From Geodermatophilus ruber (GTDB lineage: Bacteria; Actinomycetota; Actinomycetes; Mycobacteriales; Geodermatophilaceae): DNA of 64,000 nt. Below, in pieces: positions 41,629 through 49,497 of this stretch. Each line of letters begins with the position of its first letter. The first letter of the stretch is position 1. The stretch spans positions 1 to 64,000 of the forward strand of contig NZ_FOSW01000001.1 in the NCBI RefSeq assembly GCF_900114385.1, given 5' to 3'. A program made the position numbers and the translations under genes. Below the pieces are notes generated by a model. That model did not search any database and was not told the DNA's origin. It saw only the letters and a list, made by a program, of their open reading frames with translations.

Positions 41629-42123
41629 TCAGCCCTCCGCCGCGACCTCGCGCAGCCGCCCCGTGGCGACGTCGTAGACGGTGCCGCAGATCTCGCGGGA
41701 GAGCAGGTAGGGGCTCGCACGGAGTCGCCGGATCGATTCCCGGACGTCCTCGTCGACGTCGGTGAACGCCTGCGCCGGCCATGGCGGCCGGTGCCCGGTG
41801 GCCTGCTCGACGAGGTCGGCGAAGGCGGTGTCGTCGGTCTTCTGGAGACCGCAGTCCGTGTGGTGCACGAGCACGATCTCGCGGGTTCCGAGCAGGTGCT
41901 GGGAGATGGTCAGCGAACGGATGGTGTCCTCGGTCACCACGCCGCCCGCGTTGCGGATGACGTGCGCGTCACCGACCGCCAGCCCCAGCAGCGGGAACAG
42001 CGGCATGCGCGAGTCCATGCACGCGACCACGGCCACCGCCCGCCGGGGCCGCACCGGCAACTCGCCGGCGAAGTTCCGCGCCCACTCCTCGTTCGCCGTC
42101 AGCATCTGCTCGTACTCGGCCAC
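41629..42123 (-). CDS. Beta-class carbonic anhydrase
   Basis: A 164-residue zinc enzyme interconverting CO2 and bicarbonate. The zinc and catalytic residues are in VACMDSRM (Cys and the Asp-Arg dyad) and HHTDCGL (His, Cys), as in the compact beta class of mycobacteria. GTG 42123 has a GGAGGGG site five bases upstream. [15 protein letters not shown] is also typical. Monocistronic. Confidence 0.93.
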   Translation of the reverse strand: MAEYEQMLTANEEWARNFAGELPVRPRRAVAVVACMDSRMPLFPLLGLAVGDAHVIRNAGGVVTEDTIRSLTISQHLLGTREIVLVHHTDCGLQKTDDTAFADLVEQATGHRPPWPAQAFTDVDEDVRESIRRLRASPYLLSREICGTVYDVATGRLREVAAEG

Positions 42124-42188
42124 GCCCACCCCTCCCACTGGCAACTGCCCCGACCCTAACCAGGCCGGACGCGACCGGAGGGGCGGGA

Positions 42189-42254
42189 TCAGGCGGCCCG
42201 GCGGCGGCGCACGAGGTCCCGGCCCAGCTGTCCCAGCACCACGACGTCGGCCAC
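42189..42254 (-). pseudogene. Possible start fragment of a PfkB-type sugar kinase
   Basis: A 21-codon frame from GTG 42254, with a GGGGAGGG site eight bases upstream, encodes VADVVVLGQLGRDLVRRRRAA. The part VADVVVLGQLGRDLV is how many actinobacterial PfkB-family kinases begin; the rest is absent. It may be a remnant of a deleted kinase gene, or chance. It is divergent from moeA. Confidence 0.4.
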
Positions 42255-42304
42255 GCGCTGTCCCTCCCCGGTGCGTCCAGCGGCGATCCGTCAGGATGTG
42301 CCCC

Positions 42305-43513
42305 GTGCGCACGGTCGAGGAACACCAGGCGGTCGTGGCCGCGCTGCTGCCCGCGCTGCCCGCGGAGGAGGTCGCGCTGGGGGCGGCGCACAACCGGGTC
42401 CTCGCCCGGGACGTCACCGCGCAGGTGGCGCTGCCCGGGTTCGACAACTCCGCCATGGACGGCTACGCGGCCCGCTGGTCGGAGATCACCGGCACCCCGG
42501 TCCGACTGCCGGTCGCCGACGACATCCCGGCCGGGCGCACCGACGTCCGCCCGCTCGCGCCGGGCACCGTGCAGCGCATCATGACCGGCGCGCCGCTGCC
42601 TCCCGGCGCGGACGTGGTCGTGCCCGTGGAGCTGACCGACGGCCGCACCGACGTGGTGGAGATCCGCGACGTTCCCGCCGCCGGCAGCCACCTGCGGCAC
42701 GCCGGTGAGGACATCGCCGCCGGCGCGGTCGCGCTGACCGCCGGGACGCCGCTGGGCGCCGCGCAGCTGGGCCTGGCCGCCGCCGTCGGCGCGCGCAGCC
42801 TGTGGGTCCGGCGCCGGCCCCGCGTGCTGGTGCTCTCGACCGGCAGCGAGCTCGTCGACCCCGGGACGCCGCTGCTGCCCGGGCAGATCTACGAGTCCAA
42901 CTCGGCGCTGCTGGCCGCCGCGGTGGAGGACGCGGGAGGGACGGCGCGGCGGCTGCACTTCGTGCCCGACGACGTCGACCAGTTCCTCACCACCGTGCGC
43001 GCCGAGCTGGGTGGGCGGGGGGATGGCCCGGCCGACCTGCTGCTCACCAGCGGCGGGGTCAGCGCCGGCGCCTACGAGGTCGTGAAGGACGCCTTCGGGG
43101 ACCTGGGCACCGTGGAGTTCGTCAAGGTGGCCATGCAGCCCGGCGGCCCCCAGGGGGCGGGCACCGTGGACGGCGTCCCGGTCGTCACCCTGCCCGGCAA
43201 CCCGGTGAGCTCGTTCGTCTCGTTCGAGGTCTTCGTCCGCCCCGCGCTGCGCCGCGCGCTCGGCCACGCGGCGCCGGGCCGGCTGCGCGCCCCGGCGACG
43301 CTCACCGCGCCCCTGCGCTCCCCCGCCGGGAAGCGCCAGTTCCTGCGCGGGCGCTACGACGCCGGCCAGGTCTCCCAGGTCGGCGGGCCCGGGTCGCACC
43401 TGGTCGCGCACCTGGCCCGCGCCAACTGCCTGGTCGCCGTCCCCGAGGACGTGACGGAACTGCCCGCCGGCGCCCAGGTGGACGTCGTGCTGATCGAAGG
43501 AGCCCTCCAGTGA
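42305..43513 (+). CDS. moeA: Molybdopterin molybdenumtransferase MoeA
   Basis: A 402-residue enzyme that inserts molybdate into adenylated molybdopterin. LPGFDNSAMDGYA is the MoeA signature, with MTGAPLPPGADVVVPVE, LVLSTGSELVDPG, LLTSGGVSAGAYEVVK and VTLPGNPVSSFVSFEVF. GTG 42305 is used; ATG 42296 in frame is possible, and neither has a strong ribosome site. It is the first of moeA-moaC-mogA, joined by GTGA overlaps. Confidence 0.95.
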   Translation: MRTVEEHQAVVAALLPALPAEEVALGAAHNRVLARDVTAQVALPGFDNSAMDGYAARWSEITGTPVRLPVADDIPAGRTDVRPLAPGTVQRIMTGAPLPPGADVVVPVELTDGRTDVVEIRDVPAAGSHLRHAGEDIAAGAVALTAGTPLGAAQLGLAAAVGARSLWVRRRPRVLVLSTGSELVDPGTPLLPGQIYESNSALLAAAVEDAGGTARRLHFVPDDVDQFLTTVRAELGGRGDGPADLLLTSGGVSAGAYEVVKDAFGDLGTVEFVKVAMQPGGPQGAGTVDGVPVVTLPGNPVSSFVSFEVFVRPALRRALGHAAPGRLRAPATLTAPLRSPAGKRQFLRGRYDAGQVSQVGGPGSHLVAHLARANCLVAVPEDVTELPAGAQVDVVLIEGALQ

Positions 43514-43983
43514 GCGAACGGCGTCTGACCCACGTGGACGACGCGGGTGCCGCCCGGATGGTGGACGTCTCCGCCAAGCCGGTCACTGCCCGCGAGGCCA
43601 CCGCCGCCGGCCGGGTTCTGGTGAGCCCCGAGGTGGTGGCGCTGCTGCGCGGCGAGGGGGTGCCGAAGGGGGACGCGGTCGCGGTCGCCCGGATCGCCGG
43701 CATCGCCGGGGCGAAGCGGACGCCGGACCTCGTGCCGCTGTGCCATCCGATCGCCCTGCACGGCGTCACGGTCGACATCGTGGTCGCCGACGACGCCGTG
43801 GAGATCACCGCGACGGCCCGCACCGCCGACCGCACCGGGGTGGAGATGGAGGCGCTCACCTCGGTGGCCGTCGCCGGGCTCACCGTCATCGACATGGTCA
43901 AGGCCGTCGACCCGCGGGCCGCGATCACCGACGTCCGGCTGCTCGCGAAGTCCGGCGGCAAGAGCGGGGAGTGGCGGCGGTGA
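43510..43983 (+). CDS. moaC: Cyclic pyranopterin monophosphate synthase MoaC
   Basis: A 157-residue enzyme of early molybdopterin synthesis that acts after MoaA. LTHVDDAGAARMVDVSAKP, KRTPDLVPLCHPIAL and the catalytic region TGVEMEALTSVAVAGLTVIDM are diagnostic. GTG 43510 overlaps the moeA stop and its own stop overlaps mogA. No moaA is in the window, so it must lie elsewhere. Confidence 0.96.
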   Translation: MSERRLTHVDDAGAARMVDVSAKPVTAREATAAGRVLVSPEVVALLRGEGVPKGDAVAVARIAGIAGAKRTPDLVPLCHPIALHGVTVDIVVADDAVEITATARTADRTGVEMEALTSVAVAGLTVIDMVKAVDPRAAITDVRLLAKSGGKSGEWRR

Positions 43984-44474
43984 GCTCCGAGCTGCCCGAG
44001 GGCGCGCGGGCCGTCGTCGTCACCGCGTCCAATCGCGCCGCCGCCGGGGTGTACGAGGACCGCAGCGGGCAGGCGCTCGCCGAGGGCCTGCGCCAGCTGG
44101 GCTTCGCGGTCGAGGGACCGCACGTGCGCCCCGACGACGTCGCCGAGCTGGAGGTGGCGCTGCGCCAGGCGGTCGCCTCCGGGGCGGACGTGGTCCTCAC
44201 CACCGGCGGCACCGGGCTCTCCCCCACCGACGTCACCCCCGAGGCGACCCGCGCCGTGCTCGACCGGGAGGCCCCCGGGATCGCGGAGGCGATCCGCAGG
44301 CACGGGGCGGCCGCGGTGCCGACCGCGGTGCTCTCCCGCGGCCTGGCCGGCACCGCCGGGCAGACGCTGATCGTCAACCTGCCGGGCTCTCCCGGCGGGG
44401 TGCGCGACGGCCTGGCGGTGCTGGGGCCGCTGCTGCCGCACGTGGTCAGCCAGCTGCGCGGCGGCGACCACTGA
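43980..44474 (+). CDS. mog: MogA/MoaB family molybdopterin adenylyltransferase
   Basis: A 164-residue MoCF-fold protein that adenylylates molybdopterin before metal insertion by MoeA. LTTGGTGLSPTDVTPEAT is the signature, with NLPGSPGGVRDGLAVL following. GTG 43980 overlaps the moaC stop (GTGA). Its stop is followed at once by a copy of the dispersed hairpin repeat. Confidence 0.93.
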   Translation: MSSELPEGARAVVVTASNRAAAGVYEDRSGQALAEGLRQLGFAVEGPHVRPDDVAELEVALRQAVASGADVVLTTGGTGLSPTDVTPEATRAVLDREAPGIAEAIRRHGAAAVPTAVLSRGLAGTAGQTLIVNLPGSPGGVRDGLAVLGPLLPHVVSQLRGGDH

Positions 44475-44533
44475 GGAAGGACCCCGCTGCCCCCCACCGC
44501 TCGCAGGCTCGCGGCGGGGCCCTGCAGCGGGGC
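44475..44533 (+). repeat. Dispersed hairpin repeat after mog
   Basis: It begins GGAAGGACCCCG directly after the TGA. CCCCGCTG and CCCC arms pair with GGGG and CAGCGGGG around the loop GCTCGCAGGCTCGC. The loop and stem are nearly identical to the groEL1 copy at 25459-25517. It can act as the operon terminator. Confidence 0.75.
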
Positions 44534-44540
44534 CGAACGC

Positions 44541-45368
44541 TCACACACCGGTCAGGCGGTCCTCGCGGGTGTAGACGTTGCAGCCGTCGCCGCGCAGGAA
44601 CCCGACCAGGGTGATGCCCACGTCTGCGGCCAGCTCGACGGCCAGGGACGACGGCGCCGACACCGCCGCCAGCACCGGGATGCCCGCCATCGCGGCCTTC
44701 TGGGTGAGCTCGAAGCTGGCCCGCCCGCTGACCATCAGCACGTGCCCGGCCAGCGGCAGCCGGCCCGCGCAGACCGCGTCGCCGATCACCTTGTCCACGG
44801 CGTTGTGCCGGCCGACGTCCTCCCGCAGGGTCACCAGCTCGCCGTCGGCGGTGAACAGCCCCGCCGCGTGCAGCCCGCCGGTCTTGTCGAACACCCGCTG
44901 GGCGGCGCGCAGCCGGTCGGGCAGTGCGAGCAGGGTCTCCAGCGGCAGCCGCGTGGCGTCCGCGGCGACGTCGTGCCGGGTCCGGGTGCGGATGGCGTCG
45001 ATGCTGGCCTTGCCGCAGACCCCGCAGGAGCTGGAGGTGTAGAAGTTGCGGTCCAGCGCGGTGTCCGGCGGCTCCACGCCCGGGGCCAGGTCGACGTCCA
45101 CCACGTTGTAGGTGTTGCGCCCGTCGGCGTCCACGGAGTCGCAGTACCGCAGCCCGAGGACGTCGTCGCTGCCGGCGATCACGCCCTCGGTGGCGAGGAA
45201 GCCGTGCACCAGGTCGAAGTCGTGCCCCGGCGTACGCATGGTCACCGCCAGCGGGCTCCCCGAGAGCCGGATCTCCAGGGGTTCCTCGGCCGCGACGACG
45301 TCCGGGCGCGTCGTGCGGGCCGCGCCGCGGATGCGCAGCACCGGCGTTCGGCTGGTCACTCGTCCCAC
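44541..45368 (-). CDS. fdhD: Formate dehydrogenase accessory sulfurtransferase FdhD
   Basis: A 275-residue protein that transfers sulfur to the molybdenum cofactor of formate dehydrogenase. The CxxC is SSCGVCGK (Cys115, Cys118). [27 protein letters not shown] and [19 protein letters not shown] are diagnostic. GTG 45368 is divergent from mobA, 40 bases away. It lies within a set of Moco genes. Confidence 0.95.
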   Translation of the reverse strand: MGRVTSRTPVLRIRGAARTTRPDVVAAEEPLEIRLSGSPLAVTMRTPGHDFDLVHGFLATEGVIAGSDDVLGLRYCDSVDADGRNTYNVVDVDLAPGVEPPDTALDRNFYTSSSCGVCGKASIDAIRTRTRHDVAADATRLPLETLLALPDRLRAAQRVFDKTGGLHAAGLFTADGELVTLREDVGRHNAVDKVIGDAVCAGRLPLAGHVLMVSGRASFELTQKAAMAGIPVLAAVSAPSSLAVELAADVGITLVGFLRGDGCNVYTREDRLTGV

Positions 45369-45408
45369 GCACGGGACGCTACCGACCCGGAACCCCTACG
45401 GTCGTCCC

Positions 45409-46029
45409 GTGCCCACGCTGCCGCCGTACGCCGCCGTCGTCCTCGCCGGTGGCCGGGCGGCCCGGATGGGCGGGCAGGCCAAGCCGCAGCTCGACGTCGG
45501 TGGCCGGACCATGCTCACCGCCGTGCTCGCCGCCGTCGCCGACGCCGCTGCGCGGATCGTCGTCGGCCCGCCGCAGCCGGCGCCCCCCGACGTCGTCGTC
45601 GTCCGGGAGGAGCCCCCGCGCGGCGGCCCGGTCGCCGCGATGCGGGCCGGCCTGGCCCCGGTGGAGACCGAGGTGGTCGCGCTCCTGGCCGGCGACCTGC
45701 CGTTCGTCACGCACGGCCTGATCCAGGCGCTCCGCGAGCGGCTCACCGGCGACGGGGTGCTCGTCATCGACGACACCGACCGCGACCAGCTGCTGCTCGG
45801 CGTGTGGCGGACCGCGGCCCTCCGGCACGCCGTCGCCGACGTCTCCGGCCCGACGTCGGTGCGCAAGGTGCTCGCCCCCCTGGCGGTGCGCCGGCTGCAC
45901 CCCACCGTCGCGCCGGGGCAACCGCCGCCCTGGACCGACTGCGACACCCCCGCCGACCTTGCGCAGGCACGGGCGGCCGCGGCCGCCGCGGTGCGCACGG
46001 GACGGGTAGCCCACCGCCCGCCCGGGTAG
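45409..46029 (+). CDS. mobA: Molybdenum cofactor guanylyltransferase (MobA-like)
   Basis: A 206-residue nucleotidyltransferase that joins GMP to molybdopterin. AAVVLAGGRAARMGGQAKPQL is the GTP-binding start, with GPVAAMRAGL and LLAGDLPFV. WTDCDTPADL near the end fits MobA. GTG 45409. It continues the Moco cluster and runs into the SDR gene 10 bases later. Confidence 0.9.
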   Translation: MPTLPPYAAVVLAGGRAARMGGQAKPQLDVGGRTMLTAVLAAVADAAARIVVGPPQPAPPDVVVVREEPPRGGPVAAMRAGLAPVETEVVALLAGDLPFVTHGLIQALRERLTGDGVLVIDDTDRDQLLLGVWRTAALRHAVADVSGPTSVRKVLAPLAVRRLHPTVAPGQPPPWTDCDTPADLAQARAAAAAAVRTGRVAHRPPG

Positions 46030-46038
46030 CTCACCGCC

Positions 46039-46701
46039 GTGCGCATCGTCATCGCCGGGGGCCACGGGAAGGTCGCCCGCCGCCTCGGCCGCCTGCTGTC
46101 CCGCAGGGGGGACACGGCCGTGGGGCTCATCCGCAACCCAGACCACGAGGCCGACCTCGTGGGCGACGGGATGGAGCCGGTCGTCCTCGACCTGGAGCAC
46201 ACCGTGACCCATGACGTCGCCGACGTGCTGATCGGCGCGGACGCGGTCGTGTTCGCGGCGGGCGCCGGCCCGGGCAGCGGCATCGAGCGCAAGCTGACCG
46301 TCGACAAGGGCGCGGCGCTGCTCCTCGCCGACGCCGCCGACCAGGCCCGTGTCCGGCCCTACCTGCTGGTGTCCTCGATGGGGGTCGAGCTGGCCCGCCA
46401 CGGAACCCCGCGCGGGATGGACCCCGTCTTCGCCGCGTACCTGCAGGCCAAGCTGGCCGCCGAGGACCGGATCCTGCCCCGGCCGGAGCTGGACACGGTC
46501 GTGCTGCGGCCCGGACGGCTCACCGACGACCCCGGCACCGGCCGGGTCACGCTCGACCACGGGGTCCCGCCCGGCGAGGTCCCCCGGGACGACGTGGCCG
46601 CGGTCCTGCTGGCCTTCCTCGACGCGGGGAAGCGGGACGTGGTGGTGGAGCTGGTGAGCGGGTCCACCCCGATCAGCGAGGCCGTGGCAGCGGTGCCGTG
46701 A
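46039..46701 (+). CDS. NAD(P)H-binding SDR-type protein (atypical SDR, NmrA/YwnB-like)
   Basis: A 220-residue Rossmann protein. The dinucleotide motif is VIAGGHGKVARRLG. VVFAAGAGPGSG, then LLVSSMGVE and a Tyr/Lys-like region AYLQAKLAAED, are seen in atypical short-chain dehydrogenases of the nucleoside-epimerase-like group. Reaction unknown. It lies directly before the decayed truA copy and so marks the left edge of the inserted cassette. Confidence 0.85.
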   Translation: MRIVIAGGHGKVARRLGRLLSRRGDTAVGLIRNPDHEADLVGDGMEPVVLDLEHTVTHDVADVLIGADAVVFAAGAGPGSGIERKLTVDKGAALLLADAADQARVRPYLLVSSMGVELARHGTPRGMDPVFAAYLQAKLAAEDRILPRPELDTVVLRPGRLTDDPGTGRVTLDHGVPPGEVPRDDVAAVLLAFLDAGKRDVVVELVSGSTPISEAVAAVP

Positions 46702-46711
46702 ACGCGGGCGC

Positions 46712-46862
46712 CGGTCAGCCGCGACGGGCGCGGGTGAGGCGCGCGCGGGCGGCGAGCATGTCGTCGGGCGGGTAGTCGGGCGGGTAGTCGGACGGTCAGC
46801 CGGCCCACCAGGCTGCGCACCCATCGAGTGGCAGAAGGCGTCCGCCGACGCGGACACGGTGT
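46712..46862 (-). pseudogene. Decayed partial duplicate of the truA 3' end
   Basis: 46722-46778 is identical to 48652-48708 in intact truA. 46794-46861 matches 48822-48888 with one substitution and one inserted base. The 113 bases between the two blocks are missing, and the junction holds a repeated gggcgggtagtcg. On the minus strand it retains a short C-terminus (LTRARRG then stop) that differs from intact truA. It appears to be what is left of the original end of truA. Confidence 0.88.
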
Positions 46863-46925
46863 ATCAGCAGCCCGTCCCGCCGTCCCTCGGGGAGGCGGTC
46901 AGCGCGGCGGTGGACCGACAGGACG

Positions 46926-46953
46926 CCTTGGTGGTACACCTGTATCATCAAGG
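46926..46953. promoter_or_regulatory. Probable TetR operator ahead of the hydrolase gene
   Basis: CCTTGGTGGTACA-CC-TGTATCATCAAGG is an inverted repeat with 11 of 13 pairs. It covers a TATCAT hexamer (46943-46948) that could be the -10 box and ends 15 bases before the hydrolase ATG. The TetR gene is the third in the same operon, so autoregulation is likely. Confidence 0.75.
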
Positions 46954-46968
46954 CTCTGGAGGGCTTCC

Positions 46969-47883
46969 ATGACGACGATCGACCGTCCGTCCGGCTTCAC
47001 CAGCGACCGCGGCCGCGCGAGGTTCCTCGCTGCTTACGACAGGGCGTTCACGGCGTTGTGGCCCGTTCCGGTGTCGGCCGAGGACGTCCCGACGTCGCTG
47101 GGAGTCGTTCGCGCCTACCGGGCGGGGCCGTCGGGCCCAGATCCCGTCGTCCTGCTCAGCGGAGCCGGAGGCAACGCCCTCGGGTGGTACCGCCACGTGG
47201 CCGCCCTGAGCGCGCACCGACCGGTGCTGGCCGTCGATCCGCTCGGGGAGCCCGGCCGCTCGGTGCCGAGCCAGGCACTAGCGGACGGCGTGACGGCGGC
47301 GCGCTGGCTGGACGAGGTGCTGGCTGCTGTCGGCGCCGAGCGGGCGCACCTGGTCGGATCCTCCTACGGCGGATGGATCGCCCTGGAACACGAACGGCAC
47401 CTGTCGGGACGGGTGAGCGCGGTGACGCTCGTCGACCCGGCCGGCCTGGCAGACCTGAGCGGCCGGTTCTACCGCTGGGTGATCCTCGGCGGACTGTCGG
47501 TTCTGCTGCCACGACCACTGCGCCACCGGGCCGCCCGCGCGCTGGTCAACGGCACGCTGACGGAGGACGAGTTGATGCGCCTGGGGCTCGCTGCCCGCTC
47601 GTTCCGCCGCCGGCTTCCCGCTCCACCGGTGTGGACCGATCCTGACCTGGCAGCGATCACCACGCCCGTGCAGCTACTCCTCGGCGCGCGGAGCGCGTTG
47701 CACGACTCCACCGCCGTGGCTCGACGGATCGCCACGGTAGCCCCCTCATGGCGGACCGAGGTGGTGCCCGCGACCGGGCATGCCCTTCCTCTCGAGGCGC
47801 CCGGGCTCGTCGTCGCCCGCGTGCTCGCCTTCCACCCGACCCGCGCCGGCGACGATCTCCCCGACGAGCTGACGTGCTCCTGA
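46969..47883 (+). CDS. Alpha/beta-hydrolase of the TetR-controlled cassette
   Basis: A 304-residue hydrolase. An N-terminal segment of about 60 residues precedes VVLLSGAGGNALGWYRHVAAL. The nucleophile elbow is VGSSYGGW, the acid may be in LLLGARSALHD, and the His is in ATGHALPLEAP. LAVDPLGEPGRSV resembles haloalkane dehalogenase and ester hydrolase relatives. It leads a cassette with a small membrane protein and a TetR regulator and has an operator-like palindrome in its promoter. Its codon use looks slightly less GC-biased than its neighbours. The substrate is unknown. Confidence 0.88.
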   Translation: MTTIDRPSGFTSDRGRARFLAAYDRAFTALWPVPVSAEDVPTSLGVVRAYRAGPSGPDPVVLLSGAGGNALGWYRHVAALSAHRPVLAVDPLGEPGRSVPSQALADGVTAARWLDEVLAAVGAERAHLVGSSYGGWIALEHERHLSGRVSAVTLVDPAGLADLSGRFYRWVILGGLSVLLPRPLRHRAARALVNGTLTEDELMRLGLAARSFRRRLPAPPVWTDPDLAAITTPVQLLLGARSALHDSTAVARRIATVAPSWRTEVVPATGHALPLEAPGLVVARVLAFHPTRAGDDLPDELTCS

Positions 47884-48035
47884 ACGCCGCTGTCCTCTCC
47901 GTGGCCATCGACGTCTTGGCGGTGGCGATCGCGCACCCGTCCGCCCCGCGCGAGCCATGGCTGCACCGGCTGGTCTGCGTCGTCCCGTTGTCCGCCATCG
48001 CCGGAACAGTGCTCGCCCTGGCCGCGGGCGCCTGA
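47874..48035 (+). CDS. Small two-helix membrane protein
   Basis: A 53-residue hydrophobic protein from GTG 47874, overlapping the hydrolase end by 10 bases. Its TGA overlaps the TetR ATG (TGATG). Helices are LLNAAVLSVAIDVLAVAIA and LVCVVPLSAIAGTVLALAA, with a polar loop between. The coupling on both sides argues that it is translated. No homologue was recognised. Confidence 0.55.
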   Translation: MLLNAAVLSVAIDVLAVAIAHPSAPREPWLHRLVCVVPLSAIAGTVLALAAGA

Positions 48036-48646
48036 TGCCCCGCCGGGTCGATCACGAGGAGCGGCGGGCCCACATCACCGCCGCCCTCCTCCGCATTGCC
48101 GGCACCCGAGGCCTGCAGGCGGTGTCCATGCGGGAGGTTGCCGCCGAAGCGGGGATCTCCCTCCGCCTGGTCCAGTACTACGTCAGCGACAAGCCGACCC
48201 TGCTGCGGCTGGGGCTCGATGAGCTCGCAGCACGCCTCGACCGGCGGATCCGAGAGCGAGCCGCCGCCCGCGGGGCCGGGTTGGCGCCGCGGGCGGTCCT
48301 GGAGGTGGTGCTGACGAGCATCCTGCCCGTCGACGAGGCGAGCCGACTCGATCGGATGGCATGGAGCGCGTACTTCGCGGTCGCGCTCACCGATCCCGCC
48401 CTGCTCGCCGGCGCCACCAACCATCCCGACGCGCTGGAGGACTGGTTGACCACCGTGCTCGTGCGCGCCCGAGACTCGGGTGACGTGAACTCCGGCCGGG
48501 AACCACGCACGGAGGTGGCCGCCCTGCTGGCCCTCACCAACGGACTGAGCGACAGTGTCGTGGGCGGCCAGCGCGACGCCGATGCCGCGCTCGCGATCCT
48601 CGACTACCAGCTGGATCGGCTGTTCGACCGGTCTACGCCGGCCTAA
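48035..48646 (+). CDS. TetR family transcriptional regulator
   Basis: A 203-residue regulator. The N-terminal HTH reads HITAALLRIAGTRGLQAVSMREVAAEAGISLRLVQYYVSDK, the TetR/BetI-type pattern. The C-terminal ligand domain (residues 70-200) is helical, with AWSAYFAVALTDPALL. It is translationally coupled to the small membrane protein and probably represses the cassette through the palindrome at 46926-46953. Its stop lies inside the tail of convergent truA, so the two genes overlap by 14 bases. Confidence 0.92.
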   Translation: MPRRVDHEERRAHITAALLRIAGTRGLQAVSMREVAAEAGISLRLVQYYVSDKPTLLRLGLDELAARLDRRIRERAAARGAGLAPRAVLEVVLTSILPVDEASRLDRMAWSAYFAVALTDPALLAGATNHPDALEDWLTTVLVRARDSGDVNSGREPRTEVAALLALTNGLSDSVVGGQRDADAALAILDYQLDRLFDRSTPA

Positions 48647-49439
48647 TCTCCCGACGGGCGCGGGTGAGGCGCGCGCGGGCGGCGAGCATGTCGTCGGGCG
48701 GGTAGTCGACCCGCACCAGCGTCAGGCCCGCGGCCGGCGCGACCGGGACCTCCCCGGCCCGCTCGGCGCGGGCCAGCAGCGCGGCCGGCCAGTTCACCGG
48801 CCGGCGGCCCTCCCCCACCACGGTCAGCCCGCCCACCAGGCTGCGCACCATCGAGTGGCAGAAGGCGTCCGCCGACGCGGACACGGTGATCAGCGGGCCC
48901 TCCCGGCGGACGTCCAGGGCCAGCAGAGCGCGGACCGTAGAGGCGCCCTCCCGCCGCCGGCAGAAGGCGGCGAAGTCGTGCTCGCCGAGCAGCAGGGCGG
49001 CGGCCACCGCCATCGCGTCGGCGTCCAGGCGCCGCGGCCAGCCGACCGTGTCGGCGCGGCGCAGCGGCGGCGGGCCCTCGGGGGCGTCGGTGAGCCGATA
49101 GACGTAGTGCCGCGCCAGCGCGCCGAACCGCGCGTCGAAATCCGCCGGCGCCTCCTCGACGGCGGTCACCGCGATGTCGGGCGGCAGCACCCCCCGCAGC
49201 CGCCGCACCAGGCGCTCGCGCTGCGCCTCCCACACCGGCCGGGGGACGTCGCAGTGCGCCACCTGCCCGGTGGCGTGCACCCCGGCGTCGGTCCGCCCGG
49301 CCACGGTGAGCGCAACAGGCACGCGCAGCACCCGGCTGAGGCCCTCCTCCAGGTCCCCCTGCACGGTGCGCTGTCCGGGCTGCCGGGCCCAGCCGTGCAG
49401 CCCGGCACCGTCGTACTGGACGCGCAGGCGGAGACGGAC
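48633..49439 (-). CDS. truA: tRNA pseudouridine synthase A (start uncertain)
   Basis: An enzyme making pseudouridine at positions 38-40 of the tRNA anticodon arm. The conserved body runs VRLRLRVQYDGAGLHGWARQPGQRTVQGDLE, with the catalytic Asp in AGRTDAGVHATGQVAH, then DFDARFGALARHYVYRL and FCHSMVRSLVGGL. No ATG, GTG or TTG lies in frame between the rplQ stop and this conserved start, so 49439 is a placeholder for the first conserved codons (GTC). A CTG at 49493 or a non-standard start is possible. The C-terminal EIRPA tail is encoded by the inserted cassette. Confidence 0.85.
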   Translation of the reverse strand, partial: VRLRLRVQYDGAGLHGWARQPGQRTVQGDLEEGLSRVLRVPVALTVAGRTDAGVHATGQVAHCDVPRPVWEAQRERLVRRLRGVLPPDIAVTAVEEAPADFDARFGALARHYVYRLTDAPEGPPPLRRADTVGWPRRLDADAMAVAAALLLGEHDFAAFCRRREGASTVRALLALDVRREGPLITVSASADAFCHSMVRSLVGGLTVVGEGRRPVNWPAALLARAERAGEVPVAPAAGLTLVRVDYPPDDMLAARARLTRARREIRPA

Positions 49440-49469
49440 GAGCCCGCCACCGGAGTCGGTGGCGGGCTC
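49440..49469 (-). terminator. Hairpin between rplQ and truA
   Basis: A 13-pair perfect stem (49440-49452 with 49457-49469) and a four-base loop, about 30 bases after the rplQ stop and abutting the conserved N-terminus of truA. Confidence 0.75.
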
Positions 49470-49497
49470 ATCGGGGTGCTGCTGGATGTTCAGGGGG

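Noticed and set aside
41969-43411. Long minus-strand frame opposite moeA
   Set aside because: Antisense shadow of moeA with biased composition and no motif.
46702-46968. Insertion sequence or integrase target site at the cassette edge
   Set aside because: There are no terminal inverted repeats, target-site direct repeats of IS type or transposase; the duplication is of truA coding sequence.
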